Position numbers and translations under genes: made by a program | The notes under the pieces: model-generated | What the model was told of the DNA's origin: nothing | Database searches by the model: none | What the model saw: only the letters and a program-made list of their open reading frames with translations | Source of the DNA: Candidatus Gastranaerophilales bacterium | GTDB lineage: Bacteria > Cyanobacteriota > Vampirovibrionia > Gastranaerophilales > Gastranaerophilaceae | NCBI GenBank assembly: GCA_944325895.1 | Contig: CALVCA010000008.1 | Coordinates: 1 to 64,000, forward strand | Direction of reading: 5' to 3' | Length of the DNA: 64,000 bases | Part shown: piece after piece, positions 50,845-59,719 of the stretch | Numbering within the stretch: position 1 is the stretch's first letter | How the letters are laid out: every line of letters starts with the position of its first letter

Positions 50845-51829
50845 TGTTATTTTAAAAAATGTCAGAAAATTATATGACCAAAATACGGTTATTAATGATA
50901 TAAATTTAGAAATAAAAGATAAAGAATTTATAGTTCTTGTCGGTGCATCAGGCTGCGGAAAATCAACCATTTTAAGAATGATAGCAGGATTGGAAGATAT
51001 TTCATCAGGTGAAATTTTCATTGACGATAAAAAAGTTAATGATGTACCACCTAAAGACCGTGACATAGCTTTTGTTTTTCAAAGTTATGCACTCTATCCG
51101 CATATGACTGTAAGAGAAAATATTGCTTTCGGATTAAAAATGCGAAAAGTGGATAAAAAAATTATAGAAGAAAAAGTTTTTGAAGCGGCACAAATTTTGG
51201 ATTTAACAAAATATTTAGACAGAAAACCAAGACAGTTATCCGGCGGACAAAGGCAAAGGGTTGCACTGGGCAGAGCAATTGTCAGAAACCCAAAAGTCTT
51301 TTTAATGGATGAACCACTATCAAATTTAGATGCAAAACTGCGTGTTCAAATGCGTTCAGAAATAAAAAAATTACACGAAAGACTTCAGACAACATTTATC
51401 TATGTTACGCATGATCAAACAGAAGCATTGACTATGGGAGATAGAATAGTTGTATTAGATAAAGGTGTTATACAACAGCTGGACACCCCTGAAAAAATTT
51501 ATAACGATCCGGCAAACGTTTTTGTTGCAGGCTTCATTGGGTCGCCGCAAATGAATTTTATTGACGGAAATGAATTAGGTTTGGATGAAAACATATTATA
51601 TGGAATCAGACCTGAAAAAATGATTTCAAACGGCAATATCAAAAAAACGGTCAATATAGACATTACAGAACTTTTAGGAAGCGAAAAAATAGCTTACTTT
51701 AATATAGGCAACAGAAAATGCAGTGCAAAATTACCGTCTGACTTTTATATTGACAAAAACCTTGAAATAAGCTTAAGAGAAGAAGATTTATTTAAATTTG
51801 ATAAAACATCAGGCAAAAGAATTTATTGA
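50837..51829 (+). CDS. msmX: Sugar ABC transporter ATPase (MsmX/UgpC/MalK type)
   Basis: A 330-residue ATPase. Walker A is GASGCGKST near residue 36, the Q-loop AFVFQSYALYPHMTV near 76, the signature LSGGQRQR near 134, Walker B VFLMDEPLSNLDAKL near 155, and the H-loop YVTHDQTEALTM near 188. The C-terminal regulatory (TOBE) domain is short but present (GIRPEKM near 256). It energises uptake of oligosaccharides or glycerol-3-phosphate. No permease or binding protein is adjacent, as is usual for shared MsmX-type ATPases. Coupled to the kinase-like gene upstream. Confidence 0.92.
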   Translation: MSNVILKNVRKLYDQNTVINDINLEIKDKEFIVLVGASGCGKSTILRMIAGLEDISSGEIFIDDKKVNDVPPKDRDIAFVFQSYALYPHMTVRENIAFGLKMRKVDKKIIEEKVFEAAQILDLTKYLDRKPRQLSGGQRQRVALGRAIVRNPKVFLMDEPLSNLDAKLRVQMRSEIKKLHERLQTTFIYVTHDQTEALTMGDRIVVLDKGVIQQLDTPEKIYNDPANVFVAGFIGSPQMNFIDGNELGLDENILYGIRPEKMISNGNIKKTVNIDITELLGSEKIAYFNIGNRKCSAKLPSDFYIDKNLEISLREEDLFKFDKTSGKRIY

Positions 51830-51966
51830 TTATCTTCGACCCAAATTATTGTTATATTAATAGGCTGAACAAACGGATTTGCTTCTTTAAAAAAATCTAT
51901 TTTAGCAATTTCATCATAATATGCAATTTGTTCTGCCAATTTTTTTGTATACGATAATAAATTCAT
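51823..51966 (-). CDS. Small protein (47 aa), unknown
   Basis: An ATG at 51966, preceded by GGAAGGTGTTT, opens a 47-residue frame on the minus strand: an N-terminal helix with KKLAEQIAYYDEIAK, then FFKEANPFVQPINITIIWVE. Composition and ribosome site look genuine. It ends 7 bp inside the convergent ABC ATPase gene. No family recognised; the N-terminal half could dimerise as a helix. The 158 bp upstream, to the rubrerythrin gene, show nothing clear beyond an AT-rich promoter-like stretch. Confidence 0.5.
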   Translation of the reverse strand: MNLLSYTKKLAEQIAYYDEIAKIDFFKEANPFVQPINITIIWVEDNQ

Positions 51967-52124
51967 AAACACCTTCCTGACTATTACTCTTATATTATGC
52001 AATTTTAAAAGATTTAAATAATCCCCAAAAAGTAGCGTATTTCAAATAAGTCTTTCGGCTAATACAACTTTCCAATTGAAAAAGTTCAATACAAAATTTA
52101 TCCTTTTGATAAAAGGAGAAAAGA

Positions 52125-52697
52125 ATGAAAAAGCTTAGAGGCACTAAAACAGAACAAAATCTTATAAATGCATTTGCAGGAGAATCACAAGCAAGAAACC
52201 GTTACACATATTATGCTAAAATCGCAAAAAAAGAAGGCTATGAACAAATATCAGCAATATTTTTAGAAACAGCAGAAAACGAAAAAGAACATGCCAAATT
52301 ATTTTACGAACACATAGGCGACACAATAGGACATGTAAATGCGGCATATCCGTTTGAACTAGGAACAACAAAAGAAAATTTACAAAGTGCAATAGAAGGT
52401 GAACATGAAGAATGGTCACTGCTATATGCAGAAGGGGAAAAGATTGCAAAAGAAGAAGGATTTGATGATATTGCACAAACATTTCACAACATAATAAACT
52501 CAGAAAAACATCACGAAAATCGTTACAAAAAACTTTTAGAAAACATCCAAAATGATACTGTTTTTCAAAAAGAAAAAGACGTAATTTGGATGTGCAGAAA
52601 ATGCGGATATCTTCATAAAGCAAAATCAGCACCTTTAAAATGCCCGAACTGTCATCACCCGCAAGCATATTTTGAAGTACTTAATGAAAATTACTAG
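52125..52697 (+). CDS. rbr: Rubrerythrin
   Basis: A 190-residue non-haem iron peroxidase. The four-helix ferritin-like domain carries the di-iron ligands in FAGESQARNRYTYYA near 16, ETAENEKEHAKLFYEH near 48 and NSEKHHENRY near 127. A C-terminal rubredoxin-type centre has CRKCG near 153 and CPNCHHP near 169. It detoxifies hydrogen peroxide in anaerobes and microaerophiles, matching a gut lifestyle. Start after AAAAGGAGAAAAGA. Confidence 0.95.
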   Translation: MKKLRGTKTEQNLINAFAGESQARNRYTYYAKIAKKEGYEQISAIFLETAENEKEHAKLFYEHIGDTIGHVNAAYPFELGTTKENLQSAIEGEHEEWSLLYAEGEKIAKEEGFDDIAQTFHNIINSEKHHENRYKKLLENIQNDTVFQKEKDVIWMCRKCGYLHKAKSAPLKCPNCHHPQAYFEVLNENY

Positions 52698-52737
52698 TTG
52701 CCATATTCCCTGCTGTTATATATAATAAAAAGGGAAT
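52698..52737 (+). promoter_or_regulatory. Promoter with inverted repeat over the start of the 1475-aa gene
   Basis: TTGCCA (52698-52703), a 17-nt spacer, TATAAT (52721-52726), then 9 nt to the ATG at 52736. ATTCCCT (52705-52711) and AGGGAAT (52731-52737) form an inverted repeat that would cover the AGGG ribosome site and the start codon in any transcript reading through from rubrerythrin. Confidence 0.55.
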
Positions 52738-55700
52738 GAATAACATAAGAAAATCATTTATAACAATTGCAATTTTAACATTCTTTTACGGGGTTTATTT
52801 TTGGGGAATTCCTGCAGCAATAAATATAGAAAAAAGAATTGATTTTTTTGAAAAATACCTGAAAGACTCAACCGGTTATAATATTTCCGTTGAAAAACCG
52901 CATATAAAAATGGGGCTTCTGCCGGCTGTATGGTTTATGGCAGAAGATGTTTCTTTGCTGAATAATGATAAGTCAAAAGTATTCAACATGACTCACTCAG
53001 CAATAAAGCTCAATTTATTACCGCTAATTTTCGGGAAAATTCAAGTGGCAAATTTTTCTGCAGATAAAATTACTGCTGATTTTATTTATACGAAAAATTC
53101 TGAGCTTAAACTGGGGCAATATCCGCTGCATAAACTTCCCTCATCCAAAATGACACTAAGTAAAGCCTATTTCCGAATAGGAAATTACCAAATAAAATTA
53201 AATGACTTAAAACAAAATAAACAAATCTTGCTTAACGGAAACTATTTTAATTTAGATGAATTTAAAAGAAACAAACGAATTAAATTATCTACGTCATCAG
53301 TACTTTCTATCGGCAATAAAAATTCACAACTTATGGCAGATATAGATATAAAATTGCCTATTAATAAAATTACTGAAGACCAGTTTAAAATAAAAGGAAC
53401 AATTAACAACTTGGATTTAAGTGATTTTTCCGATTATGCAAAAGCAATTCCAAATAGTAATATCACATCACTTTCAGGGATAATCAATCTGATAACCGAT
53501 ACAACAACAAAAAATGACAAACATAAAAATATTTTTACAAAATTAACTATTGAAAATTTAAAAATTATACAAAAAGAAACTGCCCGCTCAATTTATTGTA
53601 ACAATAAAATTGAAATTAAAACTGACATAGACACTATTAAAAACGGATTGAATATCCGGAATATGAAAATATTATCAAATGGAATTGACATTTCTTTATT
53701 TGGAAAAGCAACAAAATTAGAATCAAAAACTCCTTATGTAGATTTTAATATATCCATTAACAATTCAAGAACTGAAAAATTTATACCGCTTTTACCGGGG
53801 GAAGAAAATTTAATAGAAGCAGTCAATTTTTACGCTTTAAAAAAGAACCTTTTCTATGGCGACATAAATGGTAATTTAAAAGTAAAAGGGAAATTTAATA
53901 CACCTGATATAAACGGTAAAATTCTTGTAAAAGAAGGTTATTTAAATAAACCCTTGCCTAATAACACTGAAAAAGCCGTTATTAAACTAACCTTCAAAGA
54001 CACAAAAATGTACATGGATGTAATTGTTCCTGCCTCATTAAAAGAAACTGTATGGGTAAAGGGCAATGTAGACTTATACGGTAATAAATATGCCGATTTG
54101 TATATAAAAAGCACTAAAAATGTCGATTTAAACATCGCTGAAACTGTTTTAAATCCGTTACACGAAATTTTAAAATTTGATTTAGGTCCTGTTCCGATTA
54201 TGGATATACAAGGTAAAGGTGATATAAATTTACATGTAACAGGAAACCGAAAAGACCCGCATGCCTGGGGAACATTTAATTTTAGAGAAACCACTGCATC
54301 TTTTCTTGATATAAAAAATATGACATTAAAAAATGGTGAAGGGAAACTGCTGTTTGACGATCAAAATACATTTTTCAAAACCAAAAAAGCATTTTTAAAC
54401 AACAAACCTGTAGAAGTAAGTGGTAATTGCACTTTGAAAGGGGTTTTAGACTTTAAAATTTCAGCAAAACAGCAGAATTTAGGGGATTTACTAAAAATAA
54501 TCAAAACTTCACCTATGCTTATCGATATACAAAAACTACTGCAGCCGGTCACTGCAGCAAAAGGTTTAACAGATATTTCAATAAATTTGACAGGTACGGT
54601 TATTGACGTAAATAATGTTGTTTTTAATAAAAATATTTTTGCAAAAGGCACATTAGACCTGTATTCAAATACTGTTGTATTGCAAGGAATACCTTTATCA
54701 AATGTCAAAGGAAAAATCAACTTTAATAATCTTAATACATATTTTGATTTAAAATCCGATTTAAAAAATTCACAAATTAAAATTAACGGTAAAGCAGATG
54801 ATAAAAATGCTGATGTAAAAATAATATCAGATAAATTTGTATTAAAAGATGCAATTGATATTCTGAAATTACGTATCCCGTTTAAAGAAGATATCGGACA
54901 AATTAATACAAGCTTCTACATACGCTACAATGGGAACATAAATAAAATAAACTCCGAAAAACTGAATGCTCAAGGGAAAATTTATCAATCTTACGGCAAG
55001 AATATAAGTATCAATAATGCGGATTTTAATATTAACAACGGGAATTTTAAAATATCAACATTAAAAGGTAAATTTAAAAATACACCATATTTTATAAATT
55101 TATATGCTACTAAAATTTTGACACCTCAACAGTCAATAAACGGTAGTTTTGGTTTAAATGAATTTAACTTATCAAATTTAAATGAACTTCGACCGTACTT
55201 TCCTAATATATTTAAAATAATTAATAATTTGGACGGTAAAATCAAACTTAACGGTTATATAAAAAACAATGAAATTTATGCAGACACAGTTTTAAATAAT
55301 ATCAATCTAACATATATACCGGAAAATTTACCGTTAAAAATTCTGAATGGAAAAATACAGTTGAAAAAAAATGATGTTGTACTTGCAAATATTAACACAT
55401 TAATAGGTCAAATGCCTTTCTTTGTTAACGGTAAAATATATAACTTTAACACAAAACCATTACTAAATTTATATATAAATGCCAAACCGACACAAGAATT
55501 CATAGACCAATTTTTCAATAAAAAAGCAGTTTATCCTCTAAAAATTAAAGGTGATATAAATTTATCATCAACAATATCAGGTTCTTTAAATGCATTAAAA
55601 AACAAAACAATATTAAAATTATCTGAAAATGCCAGCATTTACTATATGGGTGCAACTCTTGGAAGTATTTTATCAAATACAAACCAAACTCCGGTAGATA

Positions 55701-57163
55701 TTACAATAGATAATATTATTTATCAAAACGGAATAAGAATTAATAATTTTCAATATAATAAACTGATTTACTCGCAAAACGGTAAACTCTACCCCAAACC
55801 CCAGCTCAGTGCCTCCGGTAATATAAATATTTTAAAAAATAATGATTTGAAATTTACAAACTTTAAAATAAAAACCGAAGAAGCTACTGATGCCAAGATA
55901 TTCAATATAATATTCAGAAAACCGCTTATGAAACAAGGTGTTTTCACATCAGATATAACTTTAAACGGTAAAGCTTCCGCCCCTATTATATTCGGGAAAT
56001 TAAATATAAACAGCATTGATATGCCGTTGTTTGATGCAACTATCAAAGATATAAATTTTGATTTCAGAAAAGATATGTTATATCTTAATGCAGGTGGAGC
56101 AGTTTTAACAAACAATTTAAACATATGGGCAGCTATGCAAAACAACCCAAATCCACCCTTTATCTTTGAAAATATAAAAGTTAATCTTGAAAACCTGGAT
56201 TTAAATAAAATCACAACAGCATTACGGGATTACGATGCAGATGTTTCAAGAAACTTAACCGCAACATCTGTACAAAATAACAATCTTGATTTAAGCAATA
56301 TTATCATAAAAAAATCAGAATTATCCGCCCAAAATATTAAAATTAAAAACCTGAATGCAACGAATTTTTACTCAAATATAACACTCAATAATAAAATGAT
56401 TTTGGACGTTAATAACTACAAATTCAATGTAGCAGAAGGCACTGTTAAAGGTAACATAAAATATAATTTACTTAGTAATAATGTAAAATTAGAAATGAAT
56501 GTAGATAATGCAAATGCACAAAGCATTGCAGAAACTTTATTTGATTTAAAAGGACAAATATACGGCTCAATTAACGGAAATGTAACTTTATTTTGCAATG
56601 GAAGCTCACAGGACAATTGCACCAAAAGTCTTGGCGGAAATGGCAAATTTATAGTAGCAAACGGTAAAATGCCCAAACTGGGGTCATTAGAATATCTTTT
56701 AAAAGCAGGGAATTTAGTAAAAGGAGGTCTGACAGGACTTTCCATTAATGGTATTATTGACTTGATAACACCTTATAAGACAGGTGATTTTGATAGCATA
56801 AGCGGCAACTTCCATATAGGAAACGGTATAGCGGATGATATTCAGATATTTTCAGCAGGTAAAGATTTAAATATGTACATGAAAGGCTCTTACAATTTCA
56901 CTAATCTTATTGCCGATTTACAAATATTCGGAGCTTTAACAAAGAATTTTTCAACACTTTTCGGCAAAATAGGAAATGCATCTTTAAACACCCTATTTAA
57001 TACAATTCCCGGAATTAATGTATCAGAAGCCCCGTCTGTTGTAACAGAAGATATTAAAAAAATTCCGAATTCAGCAGAAAACACTGCTCGAGTATTTAAT
57101 GCTGAAATTTACGGAGATATTAACGGTGATGATTACGTAAAAAGCTTTAAATGGGTTAAATAA
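52736..57163 (+). CDS. Giant AsmA/TamB-like envelope protein (1475 aa)
   Basis: One N-terminal membrane segment (about 8-27) is followed by more than 1400 residues of beta-rich repeats. The N-terminal AsmA-like part has NISVEKPHIKMGLLPAVWFM near 50, a very long middle is built of strand repeats, and a C-terminal AsmA_2 domain (about 1280-1475) has GKMPKLGSLEYLLKAGNLVK near 1315. It ends in EIYGDINGDDYVKSFKWVK, like the 1236-aa homologue. By family it should form a hydrophobic groove spanning the periplasm for lipid transfer. It is the longest of three such proteins here. It overlaps the convergent gene by 8 bp. Confidence 0.83.
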   Translation: MNNIRKSFITIAILTFFYGVYFWGIPAAINIEKRIDFFEKYLKDSTGYNISVEKPHIKMGLLPAVWFMAEDVSLLNNDKSKVFNMTHSAIKLNLLPLIFGKIQVANFSADKITADFIYTKNSELKLGQYPLHKLPSSKMTLSKAYFRIGNYQIKLNDLKQNKQILLNGNYFNLDEFKRNKRIKLSTSSVLSIGNKNSQLMADIDIKLPINKITEDQFKIKGTINNLDLSDFSDYAKAIPNSNITSLSGIINLITDTTTKNDKHKNIFTKLTIENLKIIQKETARSIYCNNKIEIKTDIDTIKNGLNIRNMKILSNGIDISLFGKATKLESKTPYVDFNISINNSRTEKFIPLLPGEENLIEAVNFYALKKNLFYGDINGNLKVKGKFNTPDINGKILVKEGYLNKPLPNNTEKAVIKLTFKDTKMYMDVIVPASLKETVWVKGNVDLYGNKYADLYIKSTKNVDLNIAETVLNPLHEILKFDLGPVPIMDIQGKGDINLHVTGNRKDPHAWGTFNFRETTASFLDIKNMTLKNGEGKLLFDDQNTFFKTKKAFLNNKPVEVSGNCTLKGVLDFKISAKQQNLGDLLKIIKTSPMLIDIQKLLQPVTAAKGLTDISINLTGTVIDVNNVVFNKNIFAKGTLDLYSNTVVLQGIPLSNVKGKINFNNLNTYFDLKSDLKNSQIKINGKADDKNADVKIISDKFVLKDAIDILKLRIPFKEDIGQINTSFYIRYNGNINKINSEKLNAQGKIYQSYGKNISINNADFNINNGNFKISTLKGKFKNTPYFINLYATKILTPQQSINGSFGLNEFNLSNLNELRPYFPNIFKIINNLDGKIKLNGYIKNNEIYADTVLNNINLTYIPENLPLKILNGKIQLKKNDVVLANINTLIGQMPFFVNGKIYNFNTKPLLNLYINAKPTQEFIDQFFNKKAVYPLKIKGDINLSSTISGSLNALKNKTILKLSENASIYYMGATLGSILSNTNQTPVDITIDNIIYQNGIRINNFQYNKLIYSQNGKLYPKPQLSASGNINILKNNDLKFTNFKIKTEEATDAKIFNIIFRKPLMKQGVFTSDITLNGKASAPIIFGKLNINSIDMPLFDATIKDINFDFRKDMLYLNAGGAVLTNNLNIWAAMQNNPNPPFIFENIKVNLENLDLNKITTALRDYDADVSRNLTATSVQNNNLDLSNIIIKKSELSAQNIKIKNLNATNFYSNITLNNKMILDVNNYKFNVAEGTVKGNIKYNLLSNNVKLEMNVDNANAQSIAETLFDLKGQIYGSINGNVTLFCNGSSQDNCTKSLGGNGKFIVANGKMPKLGSLEYLLKAGNLVKGGLTGLSINGIIDLITPYKTGDFDSISGNFHIGNGIADDIQIFSAGKDLNMYMKGSYNFTNLIADLQIFGALTKNFSTLFGKIGNASLNTLFNTIPGINVSEAPSVVTEDIKKIPNSAENTARVFNAEIYGDINGDDYVKSFKWVK

Positions 57164-58718
57164 CTTTTTCATCTGTTTTTTTATCTTCGGGATACTCTGT
57201 CACACCCGGGAATTTATCAGAACCGGTAGTAACTTTTGTAATCCAATATTGAATTTTCGGAATTATTGTAGACAGGAACAGGGCAGAAATACCAAATGCA
57301 ACTGTCCAATTAAGACTGTTTTTAAACATATTATTTTTATAAGCTTTTTCAAGCGTTTTTGAATCAATTTCTTTACCCTGTTTAACAGCTTTTTTAATAA
57401 CACCGTTAACATAATTTTTAACATTATCAATAATACCGTCCAAATCCTTTTGAGCGATAAATCTAAACGGATTTTTATGATTAGCAATGCCTTTATTAGT
57501 CGCATCGACAAATGATTTATCAAAGCCTTTTTCAACTGTAAATACTTCATCCCAAAATTCAGGTTTATTCAGGCAGCCGCCTTCAAATATAGCTTTAACC
57601 TGACTTTTTGCCAATAATGTAACGCCATCATTTTTAGGCTGCAATTTTGACATTCTCTTAGCTAAATCGGAATATTTTTCAAACTCTTCCGGCGAAACTT
57701 CTTTTTCTAATACTTTTAAGAAGTTATCCAGCTTTATGGCACCATTTTCAAATTTGAATTTAGGCAGTATTTTTTCAGCCTTAGATGCATCACCCAACAT
57801 TAAAGCTTTAAATGCTTCAGGTTTCATTCCGTTTTTCATAACCTGATTCATATAATCAGTAACCTGTCTTGCTCCTACAGGATTTAATCTTGACTTATTC
57901 TTTTGACCTTGTATTCCGTTCAACAATTTGTTAACCAAAGGCATACTGAACATATAGAAAAATATAGAAATCAAATCACGCCACAAGACTTCAATTCTTT
58001 CAGGAGTATTTCTTGCACTTATTGTTCTGCCTGCAGTAATACCAGCATCTGTTGATAATAATTGGTAATATGTATTGTTTTCAAAATTATATGCTAATTT
58101 CAAAAGATTTTCGGAAAAATTACCGGTAAAGGACACGCCTTTTTTAGAATTTGTAAATTGATTAATATTCTTAACAGGCAGCAATCCTGTAAACTTAGGT
58201 TGATTTTCAGCTTTATCGGGATTTTTTGCCCTGTATGCTCTTGTTATTGCCTGATTAATTTTCGGAACAACAAAACCTACCAAAGCATTGGCAAGTATAA
58301 TACTTGTGGCAACTTTTGTAAATTTAAATACCCCAATTTTAGATTGTGAAATACTATGTCCTTCTTTTTTAGTCCAAGACATATAATTAGCAAGAGGATT
58401 ACGTATTGCATCTTTTTGAGTATCAAAGTTTGTATTTTTTAATTTTAATAAATGTCTTAAAAGATAATCATTTATCTTGTTAAATACTTTTACACCGGCA
58501 AACCAAAACAAAGCCCCGATTGATTCTTCCGTGAATCTTTCTCTCGCTTCAATAAAACCCCCTCTTTTATATGCCTGTAAAGTTCTGCCGCCTGTTACAA
58601 AACATTCAAGCAAAATCAAAGGACCTAACCCCCTGCTTTCCATGCCTCTGACAAATCTTTGTGCCGGGGTAAAGTCTTTTATTGTTCTAATATTATTGTT
58701 ATAATTTATTGGATCCAT
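57156..58718 (-). CDS. Lineage-specific membrane-associated protein (about 520 aa), unknown
   Basis: About 520 residues without a known domain. The N-terminus is Asn-rich (MDPINYNNNIRTIKDFTPAQ). Hydrophobic segments lie near 33-48, 68-83, 133-152, 245-262 and 480-500, and there is an internal KKGVSFTGNF (about 195) resembling the N-terminal motif of other proteins here. A large soluble helical part (about 290-470) lies between. ATG 58718 is chosen, preceded by AAAGAAGTG; the GTG at 58724 is an alternative. It faces away from a smaller membrane protein at 58901 with a similar flavour, so the two may be functionally linked. Confidence 0.65.
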   Translation of the reverse strand: MDPINYNNNIRTIKDFTPAQRFVRGMESRGLGPLILLECFVTGGRTLQAYKRGGFIEARERFTEESIGALFWFAGVKVFNKINDYLLRHLLKLKNTNFDTQKDAIRNPLANYMSWTKKEGHSISQSKIGVFKFTKVATSIILANALVGFVVPKINQAITRAYRAKNPDKAENQPKFTGLLPVKNINQFTNSKKGVSFTGNFSENLLKLAYNFENNTYYQLLSTDAGITAGRTISARNTPERIEVLWRDLISIFFYMFSMPLVNKLLNGIQGQKNKSRLNPVGARQVTDYMNQVMKNGMKPEAFKALMLGDASKAEKILPKFKFENGAIKLDNFLKVLEKEVSPEEFEKYSDLAKRMSKLQPKNDGVTLLAKSQVKAIFEGGCLNKPEFWDEVFTVEKGFDKSFVDATNKGIANHKNPFRFIAQKDLDGIIDNVKNYVNGVIKKAVKQGKEIDSKTLEKAYKNNMFKNSLNWTVAFGISALFLSTIIPKIQYWITKVTTGSDKFPGVTEYPEDKKTDEKVI

Positions 58719-58886
58719 AAACACTTCTTTGCATGTATAAGTTATGTCAAAAAAAAATTTGCTTTAATAATCCATATGTTTAATAATTTGTTACAAATTA
58801 AGTGTATATCAAACAGTCATTAAGTTATGTTAAAATTACACTAAAATATCAAAAAAAGTTAGCAATAGTTTTTTTTACATGTTTTT

Positions 58887-58894
58887 GCTAAAAT
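58887..58894 (+). promoter_or_regulatory. Extended -10 box of a leaderless promoter
   Basis: TGC-TAAAAT, with the hexamer at 58889-58894, lies exactly 6 nt before the ATG at 58901. No Shine-Dalgarno sequence. Confidence 0.55.
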
Positions 58895-58900
58895 GAAGCT

Positions 58901-59719
58901 ATGAATATAAATTCCGTAAATTTAATTAACAGACCTCAAAAATACAGCATGACAAATGCTCAAAATTCTAATCCTAAATTTTCAGGTGCTCAAAACCGAG
59001 AAAAACGTAATAAAGCAGCGGTTATCGGCACCATAATAGGTACCGGTACGGCATTGGCAATGATAGCAAAACGTCAAGGCTTTTCATTAAATCCGTTGAC
59101 AATCAAAAAAACACCCATAAAAGATTGGGCAATATTTAAAATTGCAAACAGAAAAGAACCTGACAGAAAGCTTTTAGAATTAGAAGAAAAAGAAATTTTA
59201 GCACTTGCCGGAGGCTCAGTAATCGGTGGATTCACAGCCGGTGCGATAGCAGATCGAGAAAATATAAAAGCAAAAGGTCGTGAAGCCTTAAATCAAATTT
59301 TAGGTAACGTTTTAATTCCTGTTGGCTTTGTAGGAGGTACTTCAAAACTTTATAAACGTTATGAACAACAAATTAAATCAGCTATGCCGCAATTTACGGA
59401 AACTGGCAAAAAACATTTAGAACACGCAAATAAATTTATCAGGAATTTACCTGCAGTAGGTTTGACAGCTGCAGCACTATATCTTGGAATAAAAACAGGC
59501 AACAAAGTTACAAACTATATTAACGAAAAACTATTCGGACAAAAGAAAGAAAGGGAATTAAAGACAAGTGATTTTGCTCCGCATGTTGATGACTTATCAT
59601 TGGCTGTAACACTTATGGGGTCTAAAAATTCACCTGTAACAAGCTGCATAACAAGAATTGTTCCGTTATTTTTAGCTATACCTGGATATCAAGTCGGCAA
59701 AGCAAAAGAAAATGCTTAA
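58901..59719 (+). CDS. Lineage-specific membrane protein with N-terminal F-S-G motif
   Basis: A 272-residue protein. The first 35 residues are polar and Asn-rich, ending N-S-N-P-K-F-S-G. The remainder has glycine-rich hydrophobic stretches (near 40-56, 100-115, 135-148, 185-200 and 250-265), suggesting several membrane or membrane-associated helices. No family recognised. Start ATG 58901, 6 nt after a -10 box. The 3' end overlaps the convergent GH77 gene by 4 bp. It is divergent from the 520-aa protein, 183 bp apart. Confidence 0.65.
   Translation: MNINSVNLINRPQKYSMTNAQNSNPKFSGAQNREKRNKAAVIGTIIGTGTALAMIAKRQGFSLNPLTIKKTPIKDWAIFKIANRKEPDRKLLELEEKEILALAGGSVIGGFTAGAIADRENIKAKGREALNQILGNVLIPVGFVGGTSKLYKRYEQQIKSAMPQFTETGKKHLEHANKFIRNLPAVGLTAAALYLGIKTGNKVTNYINEKLFGQKKERELKTSDFAPHVDDLSLAVTLMGSKNSPVTSCITRIVPLFLAIPGYQVGKAKENA

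Noticed and set aside
52216-52668. A 150-residue minus-strand frame inside rubrerythrin
   Set aside because: Antisense shadow of a well-recognised enzyme; Leu/Phe/Cys-rich with no ribosome site.
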